Assembly (NCBI GenBank): GCA_037013495.1
Contig: CM072802.1
Coordinates: 64,818,983 to 64,882,982, forward strand
DNA length: 64,000 nucleotides
DNA from: Hippophae tibetana
Lineage: Eukaryota; Streptophyta; Magnoliopsida; Rosales; Elaeagnaceae
Direction: 5' to 3'
Shown: piece after piece, positions 1-14,780 of the stretch
How the letters are laid out: the number at the start of each line of letters is the position of its first letter
Numbering within the stretch: position 1 is the stretch's first letter
Translations under genes and position numbers: made by a program
The notes under the pieces: generated by a model
What the model was told of the DNA's origin: nothing
Database searches by the model: none
The model's input: only the letters and a program-made list of their open reading frames with translations

Positions 1-2777
1 TCGTATTTTTACCGTGCCAAACCTGATATTTTGTGAGGAATAAATCATAGAGGATGAAAGGAATTGCGTCCAACATGAACCGACAACTTTGGACGAATAT
101 TCTATTTTTCATGATTTTCCGAGACTTCAAAATATCAGAAAAAATACTTCCTGTGTCCATAAGATTATGAAACTCTCCATTATGTGATCAAATATTATTC
201 CAAACACGTGTGAAAAAAATCGCCCAAGAAATCCATCATTTGACAAGAGTTTGCCCACGGGGTGTTAGACATGCAAATCAATGCCCCCCACAGTGGCACC
301 CGAAACCGAGCATTCCTTGTCATCTTCTGATTTTTACCGTGCCAAACCTGATATTTTGTGAGCAATAAATCATAGAGGATAAAAGGAATTGCGTCCCACA
401 AGAACCGACAACTTTGGACGAATATTCTATTTTTCATGATTTCCCGAGACTTCAAAAATTCAGAAAAAGTACTTCTTGTGTCCATAAGATTATGAAACTC
501 TCCATTATGTGATCAAATATTATTCCAAACACGTGTGAAAAAAATCGCCCAAGAATTCCATCATTTGACACGAGTTTGCACACGGCGTGTTAGACATGCC
601 TGTCATTCCCCCCACAGTGGCACCCGAAACCGAGCATTCCTTGTCATCTTCGTATTTTTACCGTGCCAAACCTGATATTGTGTGAGCAATAAATCATAAA
701 GGATGAAAGGAATTGCGTCCAACAAGAACCGACAACTTTGGACGAATATTGTAATTTTCATGATTGTCCGAGAGTTCAAAAAATCACAAAAAATAATTCG
801 TATGTCCATAAGATTATGAAACTCTCCATTATGTGATCAAATATTATTCCAAACACGTGTGAAAAAAATTGCCTATGAATTCCATCGTTTGACACGAATT
901 TGTCGACAGGGTGTTAGACATGCCTATCAATCCCCGACACAGTGGCACCCGAAACCGAGCATTCCTTGTCATCTTCGTATTTTTACCGTGCCAAACCTGA
1001 TATTTTGTGAGAAATAAATCATAGAGGATAAAAGGAATTGCGTCCAACAAGAACCGACAACTTTGGACGAATATTCTATTTTTCATGATTTTCGGAGACT
1101 TCAAAAAATCAGAAAAAATACTTCTTATGTCCATAAGATTATGAAACTCTCCATTATGTGAACAAATATTATTCCAAACACGTGTGAAAAAAATGGCCCA
1201 AGAATTCCATCATTTGACACGAGTTTGGCCACGGGGTGTTGGCCATGCAAATCAATGCCCCCCATAGTGGCACCTGAAACCGAGCATTCCTTGTCATCTT
1301 CGTATTTTTACCGTGCCAAACCTGATATTTTGTGAGCAATAAATAATAGAGGATGAAAGGAATTGCGTCCAACAAGAACCGACAACTCTGGACGAATATT
1401 CTATTTTTCATGATTTTCCGAGAGTTCAAAAATCACAAAAAATAATTCCTGTGTCCATAAGATTATGATACTCTCCATTCTGTGATCAAATATTATTCCA
1501 AACACGTGTGAAAAAAATCGCCCAAGAATTCCATCGTTTGACACTAATTTGTCCACGGGGTGTTAGACATGCCTATCAATGCCCCCCACAGTGGCACCCG
1601 AAACCGAGCATTCCTTGTCATCTTCGTATTTTTACCGTGGCAAACCTCATATTTTGTGAGGAATAAATCATAGAGGATGAAAGGAATTGCGTCCAACAAG
1701 AACCGACAACTTTGGACTAATATTCTATTTTTCATGATTTTCCGAGAGTTCAAAAATCACAAAAAATACTTCCTGTGTCCATAAGATTATGAAACTCTCC
1801 ATTCTGTGATCAAATATTATTCCAAACACGTGTGAAACAAATCGCCCAATAATTCCATCGTTTGACACGAATTTGCCCACGAGGTGTTTGACATGCCTAT
1901 CAATGCCCCCCACAGTGGCAACCGAAACCGAGCATTCCTTGTCATCTTCGTATTTTTACCGTGCCAAACCTGATATTTTGTGAGCAATAAATCATAGAGG
2001 ATGAAAGGAATTGCGTCCAACAAGAACCGACAACTTTGGACGAATATTCTATTTTTCATGATTTTCCGAGAGTTTAAAAATCACAAAAAATACTTCCCTT
2101 GTCCATAAGATTATTAAACTCTCGATTATGCGATCAAATATTATTCCAAACACTTGTGCAAACTTTTGCCCAAGAATTCCATCGTTTGACACGAATTTGC
2201 CCACGGGGAGTTAGACATGCCTATCAATGCCCCCCACAGTGGCACCCGAAACCGAGCATTCCTTGTCATCTTCGTATTTTACCGTGCCAAACCTGATATT
2301 TTGTGAGCAATAAATCATAGAGGATGAAAGGAATTGCGTCCAACAAGAACCGACAACTTTGGACGAATATTCTATTTTTCAAGATTTTCCGAGAGTTTAA
2401 AAATCACAAAAAATACTTCCCTTGTCCATAATATTATTAAACTCTCGATTATGCGATCAAATATTATTCCAAACACGTGTGCAAACAATTGCCCAAGAAT
2501 TCCATCGTTTGACACGAATTTGCCCACGGGGAGTTAGACATGCCTATCAATGCCCCCCACAATGGCACCCGAAATAGAGCATTCCTTGTTATCTTCGTAT
2601 TTTACCGTGCCAAACTTGATACTTTGTGAGCAATAAATCATAGAGGATGAAAGGAATTGCGTCCAACAAGAACCGACAACTTTGGACGCATATTCTATTT
2701 TTCATGATTTTCCGAGAGTTCAGAAATAAAAAAAAATACTTCCTGTGTCCATAAGATTATGAAACTCTCCATTATGT
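1..2777. repeat. Diverged monomers without clear HOR order
   Basis: One partial monomer, then monomers starting at 186, 511, 835, 1160, 1484, 1808, 2132 and 2455. They carry more private changes than later ones, such as TTGTAATTTTC near 750, GTTGGCCATGC near 1240, AACAAAT at the register site of 1160, and CCTCATATT near 1645. The monomers at 2132 and 2455 are successive near-duplicates followed by F-type ends with ATTATTAAAC. No repeat unit longer than a monomer could be matched inside this stretch, so it looks like older array. Confidence 0.75.
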
Positions 2778-4404
2778 GATCAAATATTATTCCAAACACG
2801 TGTGCAAAAAATCGCCTAAGAATTCCATCGTTTGACACGACTTTGCCCACGGGGTGTTAGACATGCCTGTCAATGCCCCACACAGTGGCACCCGAAACCG
2901 AGCATTCCTTTTCATCTTCGTATTTTTACCATACCAAACCTGATATTTTGTGAGCAATAAATCATAGAGGATGAAAGGAATTGCGTCCAATAAGAACCGA
3001 AAACTTTGGACGAATATTCTATTTTTCAGGATTGTCCGAGAGTTCACAAAATCACAAAAAATACTTCCTGTGTCCATAAGATTATGAAACTCTCCATTAT
3101 GTGATCAAATATTATTCCAAACACGTGTGAAAAAAATGGCCCAAGAATTCCATCGTTTGACACGAATTTGCCGACGGGGTGTTGGACATGCCTATCAATG
3201 CCCCACACAGTGGCACCCGAAACCGAGCATTCCTTGTCATCTTCCTATTTTTACCGTGTCAAACCTTATATTTTTTTGAGCAATAAATCATAGAGGATGA
3301 AAGGAATTATGTCCAACAAGAACCGACAACTTTGGACGAATATTCTATTTTTCATGATTTTCCGAGACATCAAAAAATCACAAAAAGTACTTTTCGTGTC
3401 CATAAGATTATGAAACTCTCCATTATGTGATAAAATATTATTCCAAACAGGTGGGCAAAAAATCGCCCAAGAATTCCATCGTTTCACACGAATTTGCCCA
3501 CGGGGTGTTAGACATGCCTATCAATGCACCCCACAGTGGCACCCGAAACCGAGCATTCCTTGTCATCTTCGTATTTTTACCGTGCCAAACCTGATATTTT
3601 GTGAGCAATAAATCATAGAGGATGAAAGGAAGTGTATCCAACAAGAACCGACAACTTTGGTCGAATATTCTATTTTTCATGATTTTCCGAGAGTTCAAAA
3701 AATCACAAAAAAATACTTCCATTGTCCATAAGATTATTAAACTCTCCATTATGCGATCAAATATTATTCCAACAACGTGTGCAAAAAATCGCCCAGGAAT
3801 TCCATCATTTGACACGAGTTTGCCCATGGGGTGTTAGACATGCAAATCAATGCCCCCTACACTGGCACCCGAAACCGAGCATTCCTTGTCATCTTCGTAT
3901 TTTTACCGTGCCAAACCTGATATCTTGTGAGGAATAAATCATTGAGGATGAAAGGAATTGCGTCCAACAAGAACCGACAACTTTGGACGAATATTCTATT
4001 TTTCATGATTTTCTGAGACTTCAAAAAATCAGAAAAAATACTTCCTGTGTCCATAAGATTATGAAACTCTGCATTATGTGATCAAATATTATTCCAAACA
4101 CGTGTGAAAAAAATCGCCCAAGAAATCCATCATTTGACACGAATTTGCGCACGGGGTGTTAGACATGCAAATCAATGCTCCCCACAGTGGCACCCGAAAC
4201 CGAGCATTCCTTGTCATCTTCTGATTTTTACCGTGGCAAACCTGATATTTTGTGAGCAATAAATCATAGAGGATGAAAGGAATTGCGTCCAACAAGAACC
4301 GACAACTTTGGACGAATATTCTATTTTTCATGATTTTCCGAGACTTCAAAAAATCAGAAACAATACTTCCTGTGTCCATAAGATTATGAAACTCTCCATT
4401 CTGT
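2778..4404. repeat. Five-monomer string iQ-hM-e'N-a'K-aA
   Basis: Monomers start at 2778, 3103, 3429, 3755 and 4080. The same order recurs near 28.9-30.2 kb, 38.0-39.3 kb and partly at 42.4-43.4 kb, which links this end of the window to the 14-mer block over 25 kb away. The copy here differs more from the others than they differ among themselves (for example AGGTGGGCAAAA near 3450, GTGTATCC near 3631 and ATCTTGTGAGG near 3922), so it probably separated earlier. Confidence 0.75.
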
Positions 4405-6026
4405 GACCAAATATTATTCCAAACACGTGTGAAACAAATCGCCCAAGAATTCGATCGTTTGACACGAATTTGCCCACGAGGTGTTTGACATGCCTATCAA
4501 TTCCCCCCACAGTGGCACCCGAAACCGAGCATTCCTTGTCATCTTCGTATTTTTACCGTGCCAAACCTGATATTTTGTGAGCAATAAATCATAGAGGATG
4601 AAAGGAATTGCTGTCAACAAGAACCGACAACTTTGGACTAAAATTCTATTTTTCATGATTTTCCGAGAGTTTAAAAATCACAAAAAATACTTCCCTTGTC
4701 CATAAGATTATTAAACTCTCCATTCTATGATCAAATATTATTCCAAACACGTGTGCAAAAAATCGCCCAAGAATTCCATCGTTTGACATGAATTTGCCCA
4801 CGGGGTGTTAGATATGCCTATCAATGCCCCCCACAGTGGCACCCGAAACCGAGCATTCCTTGTCATCTTCGTATTTTTACCGTGCCAAACCTAATATTTT
4901 GTGAGGAATAAATCATAGAGGATGAAAGGAATTGCGTCCAACAAGAACGGACAACTCTGGACGAATATTCTATTTTTAATGATTTTCTGAGAGTTCAAAA
5001 ATCACAAAAAATAATTCCTGTGTCCATAAGATTATGAAACTCTCCATTCTGTGATCAAATATTATTCCAAACACGTGTGAAAAAAATCGCCAAAGAATTC
5101 CATCGTTTGACACGAATTTGCCCACGGGGTGTTAGACATGCCTATCAATGCCCCCCACAGTGGCACCCGAAACCGAGCATTCCTTGTCATCTTCGTATTT
5201 TTACCATGCCAAACCTGATATTTTGTGAGCAATAAATCATAGAGGATGAAAGGAATTGCGTCCGACAAGAACCAACAACATTGGACGAATATTCTATTTT
5301 TCATGATTTTCCAAGATGTCAAATAATCAGAAAAAATACTTCCCGTGTCCATAAGATTATGAAACTCTCCATTATGTGATCAAATATTATTCCAAACACG
5401 TGTGAAAAAAATCACCCAAGAATTCCATCATTTGACACGAGTTTGCCCACGGGGTGTTAGACATGCAAATCAATGCCCCCCACAGTGGCACCCGAAACCG
5501 AGCATTCCTTGTCATCTTCTGATTTTTACCGTGCCAAACCTGATATTTTGCGAGCAATAAATCATAGAGGATGAAAGGAATTGCGTCCAACAAGAACCGA
5601 CAACTTTGGACGAATATTCTATTTTTCATGATTTTCCGAGACTTCAAAAAATCAGAAAAAATACTTCTTTTGTCCATAAGATTATGAAACTCTCCATTAT
5701 GTGATCAAATATTATTCCAAACATGTGTGAAAAAAATCACCCAAGAATTCCATCGTTTGACACGAATTTGCCCACGGGGTGTTAGACATGCCTATCAATG
5801 CCCCCCACAGTGGCACCCGAAACCGAGCATTCCTTGTCATCTTCGTATTTTACCGTGCCAAACCTGATATTTTGTGAGCAATAAATAATAGAGGATGAAA
5901 GGAATTGCGTCCAACAAGAACCGACAACTTTGGACGAATATTGTATTTTTCATGATTGTCCGAGAGTTCAAAAAATCACAAAAAATATTTCCTGTGTCCA
6001 TAAGATTATGAAACTCTCCATTATGT
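4405..6026. repeat. Partial forerunner of the 11-mer HOR
   Basis: Monomers start at 4405, 4729, 5053, 5378 and 5703. The first four match, in order, the last four of each following 11-mer (8295-9592 and 11861-13158), including the GTGTTTGAC variant and the CAACATTGG/CAAGATGTC right module at 5053. The fifth (5703) has no counterpart at the same place in the later copies, which go straight from the aA monomer to the CCTATGAATTCC monomer. An insertion here or a one-monomer deletion in the later lineage explains the shift from 3,890 to 3,566 bp. Confidence 0.75.
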
Positions 6027-9000
6027 GATCAAATATTATTCCAAACACGTGTGAAAAAAATCGCCTATGAATTCCATCGTTTTACACGAATTTGCCGACG
6101 GGGTGTTAGACATGCCTATCAATGCCCCCCACAGTGGCACCCGAAACCGAGCATTCCTTGTCATCTACGTATTTTTACCGTGCCAAACCTAATATTTTGT
6201 GAGGAATAAATCATAGAGGATGAAACGAATTGCTTCCAACAAGAACCAACAACTCTGGACGAATATTCTATTTTTCATGATTTTCCGAGAGTTCAAAAAT
6301 CACAAAAAATAATTCCTGTGTCCATAAGATTATGAAACTCTCCATTCTGTGATCAAATATTATTCCAAACACGTGTGAAAAAAATCGCCCAAGAATTCCA
6401 TCGTTTGACACGAATTTGCCCACGGGGTGTTAGACATGCCTATCAATGCCCCCCATAGTGGCACCCGAAACCGAGCATTCCTTGTCATCTTCGTATTTTT
6501 ACCGTGCCAAACCTAATATTTTGTGAGGAATAAATCATAGAGGATGAAAGGAATTGCGTCCAACAAGAACGGACAACTCTGGACGAATATTTTATTTTTC
6601 ATGATTTTCCGAGAGTTCAAAAATCACAAAAAATAATTCCTGTGTCCATAAGATTATGAAACTCTCCATTCTGTGATCAAATATTATTCCAAACACGTGT
6701 GAAAAAAATCGCCAAAGAATTCCATCGTTTGACACGAATTTGCCCACGGGGTGTTAGACATGCCTATCAATGCCCCCCACAGTGGCACCCGAAACCGAGC
6801 ATTCCTTGTCATCTTCGTATTTTTACCGTGCCAAACCTGATATTTTGTGAGCAATAAATCATAGAGGATGAAAGGAATTGCGTCCAACAAGAACCGACAA
6901 CTTTGGACTAATATTCTATTTTTTATGATTTTCCGAGAGTTTAAAAATCACAAAAAATACTTCCCTTGTCCATAAGATTATTAAACTCTCCATTCTGTGA
7001 TCAAATATTATTCCAAACACGTGTGCAAAAAATCGCCCAAGAATTCCATCGTTTGACATGAATTTGCCCACGGGGTGTTAGACATGCCTATCAATGACCC
7101 CCATAGTGGCACCCAAAACAGAGCATTCCTTGTTATCTTCGTATTTTTACCATGCCAAACCTAATATTTTGTGAGGAATAAATCATAGAGGATGAAAGGA
7201 ATTGCGTCCAACAAGAACGGACAACTCTGGACGAATATTTTATTTTTCATGATTTTCCGAGAGTTCAAAAATCACAAAAAATAATTCCTGTGTCCATAAG
7301 ATTATGAAACTCTCCATTCTTTGATCAAATATTATTCCAAACACGTGTGAAAAAAATCGCCAAAGAATTCCATCGTTTGACACGAATTTGCCCACGGGGT
7401 GTTAGACATGCCTATCAATGCCCCCCACAGTGGCACCCGAAACCGAGCATTCCTTGTCATCTTCGTATTTTTACCATGCCAAACCTGATATTTTGTGAGC
7501 AATAAATCATAGAGGATGAAAGGAATTGCGTCCAACAAGAACCGACAACATTGGACGAATATTCTATTTTTCATGATTTTACAAGATGTCAAAAAATCAG
7601 AAAAAATACTTCCCGTGTCCATAAAATTATGAAACTCTCCATTATGTGATCAAATATTATTCCAAACACGTGTGAAAAAAATCACCCAAGAATTCCATCA
7701 TTTGACACGAGTTTGCCCACGGGGTGTTAGACATGCAAATCAATGCCCCCCACAGTGGCACCCGAAACCGCGTATTCCTTGTCATCTTCGTATTTTACCG
7801 TGCCAAACCTGATATTTTGTGAGCAATAAATCATAGAGTATGAAAGGAATTGCGTCCAACAAGAACCGACAACTTTAGACGAATATTCTATTTTTCAGGA
7901 TTTTCCGAGAGTTTAAAAATCACAAAAAATACTTCCCTTGTCCATAAGATTATTAAACTCTCGATTATGCGATCAAATATTATTCCAAACATGTGTGCAA
8001 AAAATTTCCCAAGAATTCAATCGTTTGACACGAATTTGCCAACGGGGAGTTAGACATGGCTATCAATGCCCCCCACAATGGCACCCGAAACCGAGCATTC
8101 CTTGTTATCTTCGTATTTTACCGTGCCAAACTTGATATTTTGTGAGCCATAAATCATAGAGGATGAAAGGAATTGCGTCCAACAAGAACCGACAACTTTG
8201 GACGAATATTCTATTTTTCATGATTTTCCGAGACTTCAAAAAATCAGAAACAATACTTCCTGTGTCCATAAGATTATGAAACTCTCCATTCTGTGATCAA
8301 ATATTATTCCAAACACGTGTGAAACAAATCGCCCAAGAATTCCATCGTTTGACACGAATTTGCCCACGATGTGTTTGACATGCCTATCAATGCCCCCCAC
8401 AGTGGCACCCGAAACCGAGCATTCCTTGTCATCTTCGTATTTTTACCGTGCCAAACCTGATATTTTGTGAGCAATAAATCATAGAGGATGAAAGGAATTG
8501 CGTCCAACAAGAACCGACAACTTTGGACTAATATTCTATTTTTTATGATTTTCCGAGAGTTTAAAAATCACAAAAAATACTTCCCTTGTCCATAAGATTA
8601 TTAAACTCTCCATTCTGTGATCAAATATTATTCCAAACACGTGTGCAAAAAATCGCCCAAGAATTCCATCGTTTGACATGAATTTGCCCACGGGGTGTTA
8701 GACATGCCTATCAATGCCCCCCATAGTGGCACCCGAAACCGAGCATTCCTTGTCATCTTCGTATTTTTACCGTGCCAAACCTAATATTTTGTGAGGAATA
8801 AATCATAGAGGATGAAAGGAATTGCGTCCAACAAGAACGGACAACTCTGGACGAATATTCTATTTTTAATGATTTTCTGAGAGTTCAAAAATCACAAAAA
8901 ATAATTCCTGTGTCCATAAGATTATGAAACTCTCCATTCTTTGATCAAATATTATTCCAAACACGTGTGAAAAAAATCGCCAAAGAATTTCATCGTTTGA

Positions 9001-9592
9001 CACGAATTTGCCCACGGGGTGTTAGACATGCCTATCAATGCCCCCCACAGTGGCACCCGAAACCGAGCATTCCTTGTCATCTTCGTATTTTTACCATGCC
9101 AAACCTGATATTTTGTGAGCAATAAATCATAGAGGATGAAAGTAATTGCGTCCAACAAGAACCAACAACATTGGACGAATATTCTATTTTTCATGATTTT
9201 CCAAGATGTCAAAAAATCAGAAAAAATACTTCCCGTGTCCATAAGATTATGAAACTCTCCATTATGTGATCAAATATTATTCCAAACACGTGTGAAAAAA
9301 ATCACCCAAGAATTCCATCATTTGACACGAGTTTGCCCACGGGGTGTTAGACATCCAAATCAATGCCCCCCACAGTGGCACCCGAAACCGAGCATTCCTT
9401 GTCATCTTCTGATTTTTACCGTGCCAAACCTGATATTTTGTGAGCAATAAATCATAGAGGATGAAAGGAATTGCGTCCAACAAGAACCGACCACTTTGGA
9501 CGAATATTCTATTTTTCATGATTTTCCGAGACTTCAAAAAATCAGAAAAAATACTTCTTGTGTCCATAAGATTATGAAACTCTCCATTATGT
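6027..9592. repeat. 11-mer HOR (3,566 bp), copy 1
   Basis: Monomers start at 6027, 6351, 6675, 6999, 7323, 7648, 7971, 8295, 8619, 8943 and 9268. Almost every landmark recurs exactly 3,566 bp downstream: 6027/9593, 6351/9917, 7323/10889, 8943/12509, 9268/12834. The unit itself holds two similar stretches (fE-eG at 6999 and again at 8619), so it grew from shorter repeats. The 6675 monomer differs in type from its partner at 10242, a local replacement. Confidence 0.88.
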
Positions 9593-12500
9593 GATCAAAT
9601 ATTATTCCAAACACGTGTGAAAAAAATCGCCTATGAATTCCATCATTTTACACGAATTTGCCGACGGGGTGTTAGACATGCCTATCAATGCCCCCCACAG
9701 TGGCACCCGAAACCGAGCATTCCTTGTCATCTACGTATTTTTACCGTGCCAAACCTAATATTTTGTGAGGAATAAATCATAGAGGATGAAAGGAATTGCG
9801 TCCAATAAGAACCAACAACTCTGGACGAATATTCTATTTTTCATGATTTTCCGAGAGTTCAAAAATCACAAAAAATAATTCCTGTGTCCATAAGATTATG
9901 AAACTCTCCATTCTGTGATCAAATATTATTCCAAACACGTGTGAAAAAAATCGCCCAAGAATTCCATCGTTTGACACGAATTTGCCCACGGGGTGTTAGA
10001 CATGCCTATCAATGCCCCCCATAGTGGCACCCGAAACCGAGCATTCCTTGTCATCTTCGTATTTTTACCGTGCCAAACCTGATACTTTGTGAGCAATAAA
10101 TCATAGAGGATGAAAGGAATTGCGTCCAACAAGAACCGACCACTTTGGACGAATATTCTATTTTTCATGATTTTCCGAGACTTCAAAAAATCAGAAAAAA
10201 TACTTCTTGTGTCCATAAGATTATGAAACTCTCCATTATGTGATCAAATATTATTCCAAACACGTGTGAAAAAAATCGCCCAAGAATTCCATCATTTCAC
10301 ACGAGTTTGCCCACGGGGTGTTAGAAATGCCTGTCATTCCCCCCACAGTGGCACCCGAAACCGAGCATTCCTTGTCATCTTCGTATTTTTACCGTGCCAA
10401 ACCTGATATTTTGTGAGCAATAAATCATAGAGGATGAAAGGAATTGCGTCCAACAAGAACCGACAACTTTGGACTAATATTCTATTTTTCATGATTTTCC
10501 AAGAGTTCAAAAATCACAAAAAATACTTCCTGTGTCCATAAGATTATGAAACTCTCCATTCTATGATCAAATATTATTCCAAACACGTGTGAAAAAAATC
10601 GCCCAAGAATTCCATCGTTTGACATGAATTTGCCCACGGGGTGTTAGACATGCCTATCAATGCCCCCCATAGTGGCACCCAAAACAGAGCATTCCTTGTC
10701 ATCTTCGTATTTTTACCATGCCAAACCTAATATTTTGTGAGGAATAAATCATAGAGGATGAAAGGAATTGCGTCCAACAAGAACGGACAACTCTGGACGA
10801 ATATTTTATTTTTCATGATTTTCCGAGAGTTCAAAAATCACAAAAAATAATTCCTGTGTCCATAAGATTATGAAACTCTCCATTCTGTGATCAAATATTA
10901 TTCCAAACACGTGTGAAAAAAATCGCCAAAGAATTCCATCGTTTGACACGAATTTGCCCACGGGGTGTTAGACATGCCTATCAATGCCCCCCACAGTGGC
11001 ACCCGAAACCGAGCATTCCTTGTCATCTTCGTATTTTTACCATGCCAAACCTGATATTTTGTGAGCAATAAATCATAGGGGATGAAAGGAATTGCGTCCA
11101 ACAAGAACCGACAACATTGGACGAAGACTCTATTTTTCATGATTTTCCAAGATGTCAAAAAATCAGAAAAAATACTTCCCGTGTCCATAAGATTATGAAA
11201 CTCTCCATTATGTGATCAAATATTATTCCAAACACGTGTGAAAAAAATCACCCAAGAATTCCATCATTTGACACGAGTTTGCCCACGGGGTGTTAGACAT
11301 GCAAATCAATGCCCCCCACAGTGGCACCCGAAACCGCGTATTCCTTGTCATCTTCGTATTTTACCGTGCCAAACCTGATATTTTGTGAGCAATAAATCAT
11401 AGAGTATGAAAGGAATTGCGTCCAACAAGAACCGACAACTTTAGACGAATATTCTATTTTTCAGGATTTTCCGATAGTTTAAAAATCACAAAAAATACTT
11501 CCCTTGTCCATAAGATTATTAAACTCTCGATTATGCGATCAAATATTATTCCAAACATGTGTGCAAAAAATTGCCCAAGAATTCAATCGTTTGACACGAA
11601 TTTGCCAACGGGGAGTTAGACATGCCTATCAATGCCCCCCACAATGGCACCCGAAACCGAGCATTCCTTGTTATCTTCGTATTTTACCGTGCCAAACTTG
11701 ATATTTTGTGAGCAATAAATCATAGAGGATGAAAGGAATTGCGTCCAACAAGAACCGACAACTTTGGACGAATATTCTATTTTTCATGATTTTCCGAGAC
11801 TTCAAAAAATCAGAAAAAATACTTCCTGTGTCCATAAGATTATGAAACTCTCCATTCTGTGATCAAATATTATTCCAAACACGTGTGAAACAAATCGCCC
11901 AAGAATTCCATCGTTTGACACGAATTTGCCCACGATGTGTTTGACATGCGTATCAATGCCCCCCACAGTGGCACCCGAAACCGAGCATTCCTTGTCATCT
12001 TCGTATTTTTACCGTGCCAAACCTGATATTTTGTGAGCAATAAATCATAGAGGATGAAAGGAATTGCGTCCAACAAGAACCGACAACTTTGGACTAATAT
12101 TCTATTTTTTATGATTTTCCGAGAGTTTAAAAATCACAAAAAATACTTCCCTTGTCCATAAGATTATTAAACTCTCCATTCTGTGATCAAATATTATTCC
12201 AAACACGTGTGCAAAAAATCGCCCAAGAATTCCATCCTTTGACATGAATTTGCCCACGGGGTGTTAGACATGCCTATCAATGCCCCCCACAGTGGCACCC
12301 GAAACCGAGCATTCCTTGTCATCTTCGTATTTTTACCGTGCCAAACCTAATATTTTGTGAGGAATAAATCATAGAGGATGAAAGGAATTGCGTCCAACAA
12401 GAACGGACAACTCTGGACGAATATTCTATTTTTAATGATTTTCTGAGAGTTCAAAAATCACAAAAAATAATTCCTGTGTCCATAAGATTAGGAAACTCTC

Positions 12501-13158
12501 CATTCTGTGATCAAATATTATTCCAAACACGTGTGAAAAAAATCGCCAAAGAATTTCATCGTTTGACACGAATTTGCCCACGGGGTGTTAGACATGCCTA
12601 TCAATGCCCCCCACAGTGGCACCCGAAACCGAGCATTCCTTGTCATCTTCGTATTTTTACCATGCCAAACCTGATATTTTGTGAGCAATAAATCATAGAG
12701 GATGAAAGTAATTGCGTCCAACAAGAACCAACAACATTGGACGAATATTCTATTTTTCATGATTTTCCAAGATGTCAAAAAATCAGAAAAAATACTTCCC
12801 GTGTCCATAAGATTATGAAACTCTCCATTATGTGATCAAATATTATTCCAAACACGTGTGAAAAAAATCACCCAAGAATTCCATCATTTGACACGAGTTT
12901 GCCCACGGGGTGTTAGACATGCAAATCAATGCCCCCCACAGTGGCACCCGAAACCGAGCATTCCTTGTCATCTTCTGATTTTTACCGTGCCAAACCTGAT
13001 ATTTTGTGAGCAATAAATCATAGAGGATGAAAGGAATTGCGTCCAACAAGAACCGACCACTTTGGACGAATATTCTATTTTTCATGATTTTCCGAGACTT
13101 CAAAAAATCAGAAAAAATACTTCTTGTGTCCATAAGATTATGAAACTCTCCATTATGT
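9593..13158. repeat. 11-mer HOR (3,566 bp), copy 2
   Basis: Monomers start at 9593, 9917, 10242, 10565, 10889, 11214, 11537, 11861, 12185, 12509 and 12834. It is nearly identical to copy 1 apart from two monomers: 9917 has right module A with CCGACCACTTTGG in place of E, and 10242 has a d-like left module in place of e. The CCGACCAC variant is shared with the last monomer of each copy (near 9490 and 13053), pointing to conversion from it. After 13158 the array changes abruptly to pentamer monomers. Confidence 0.88.
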
Positions 13159-14780
13159 GATCAAATATTATTCCAAACACGTGTGAAAAAAATCGCCCAA
13201 AAATTCCATCATTTGACACGAGTTTGCCCACGGCGTGTTAGACATGCCTGTCATTCCCCCCACAGTGGCACCCGAAACCGAGCATTCCTTGTCATCTTCG
13301 TATTTTTACCGTGCCAAACCTGATATTTTTTGAGCAATAAATCATAGAGGATGAAAGGAATTGCGTCCAACAAGAACCAACAACTTTGGACGAATATTGT
13401 ATTTTCCATGATTGTCCGAGAGTTCAAAAAATCACAAAAAACACTTCCAGTGTCCATAAGATTATGAAACTCTCCTTTATGTGATCAAATATTATTCCAA
13501 ACACGTGTGAAAAAAATTGCCCAAGAATTCCAGCGTTTGACACGAATTTGCCGATGGGGTGTTAGACATGCCTATCAATGCCCGACACAGTGGCACCCGA
13601 ATCCGAGCATTCCTTGTCATCTTCGTATTTTTACCGTGCCAAACCTGATATTTTGTTAGAAATAAATCATAGAGGATGAAAGGAATTGCGTCCAACAAGA
13701 ACCGACAACTTTGGACGAATATTCTATTTTTCATGATTTTCCGAGACTTCAAAAAATCAGAAAAAATACTTCCTGTGTCCATAAGATTATGAAACTCTCC
13801 ATTATGTGATCAAATATTATTCCAAACACGTGTGAAAAAAATCGCCCAAGAATTCCATCATTTGACACGAGTTTGGCCACGGGGTGTTAGACATGCAAAC
13901 AATGCCCCCCATAGTGGCACCCGAAACCGAGCATTCCTTGTCATCTTCGTATTTTTACCGTGCCAAACCTGATATTTTGTGAGCAATAAATAATAGAGGA
14001 TGAAAGGAATTGCGTCCAACAAGAACCGACAACTTTGGACGAATATTGTATTTTTCATGATTGTCCGAGAGTTCAAAAAATTACAAAAAATACTTCCTGT
14101 GTCCATAAGATTATGAAACTCTCCATTATATGATCAAATATTATTCCAAACACGTGTGAAAAAAATCGCCCAAGAATTCCATCATTTGACACGAGTTTGC
14201 ACACGGGGTGTTAGACATGCAAATCAATACCCCCCACAGTGGCACCCGAAACCGAGCATTCCTTGTCATCTTCGTATTTTTACCGTGCCAAACCTGATAT
14301 TTTTTGAGCAATAAATCGTAGAGGATGAAAGGAATTGCGTCCAATAAGAACAGACAACTTTGGACGAATATTGTATTTTCCATGATTGTCCGAGAGTTCA
14401 AAAAATCACAAAAAACACTTCCTGTGTCCATAAGATTATGAAACTCTCCATTATGTGATCAAATATTATTCCAAACACGTGTGAAAAAAATAGCCCAAGA
14501 ATTCCATCATTTGACACGAGTTTGGCCACGGGGTGTTAGACATGCAAACAATGCCCCCCATAGTGGCACCCGAAACCGAGCATTCCTTGTCATCTTCGTA
14601 TTTTTACCGTGCCAAACCTGATATTTTGTGAGCAATAAATAATAGAGGATGAAAGGAATTGCGTCCAACAAGAACCGACAACTTTGGACGAATATTGTAT
14701 TTTTCATGATTGTCCGAGAGTTCAAAAAATCACAAAAAATACTTCCTGTATCCATAAGATTATGAAACTCTCCATTATGT
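13159..14780. repeat. Pentamer HOR copy 1 (dC-gD-cB-bC-cB)
   Basis: Monomers at 13159, 13483, 13808, 14132 and 14457 give the canonical pentamer of 1,622 bp. Its first monomer lacks two marks of later dC copies: it has AAATCATAG instead of AAATCGTAG and AACCAACAAC instead of AACAGACAAC. That makes it a boundary copy, intermediate between the neighbouring block and the homogenised pentamer. Confidence 0.88.
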
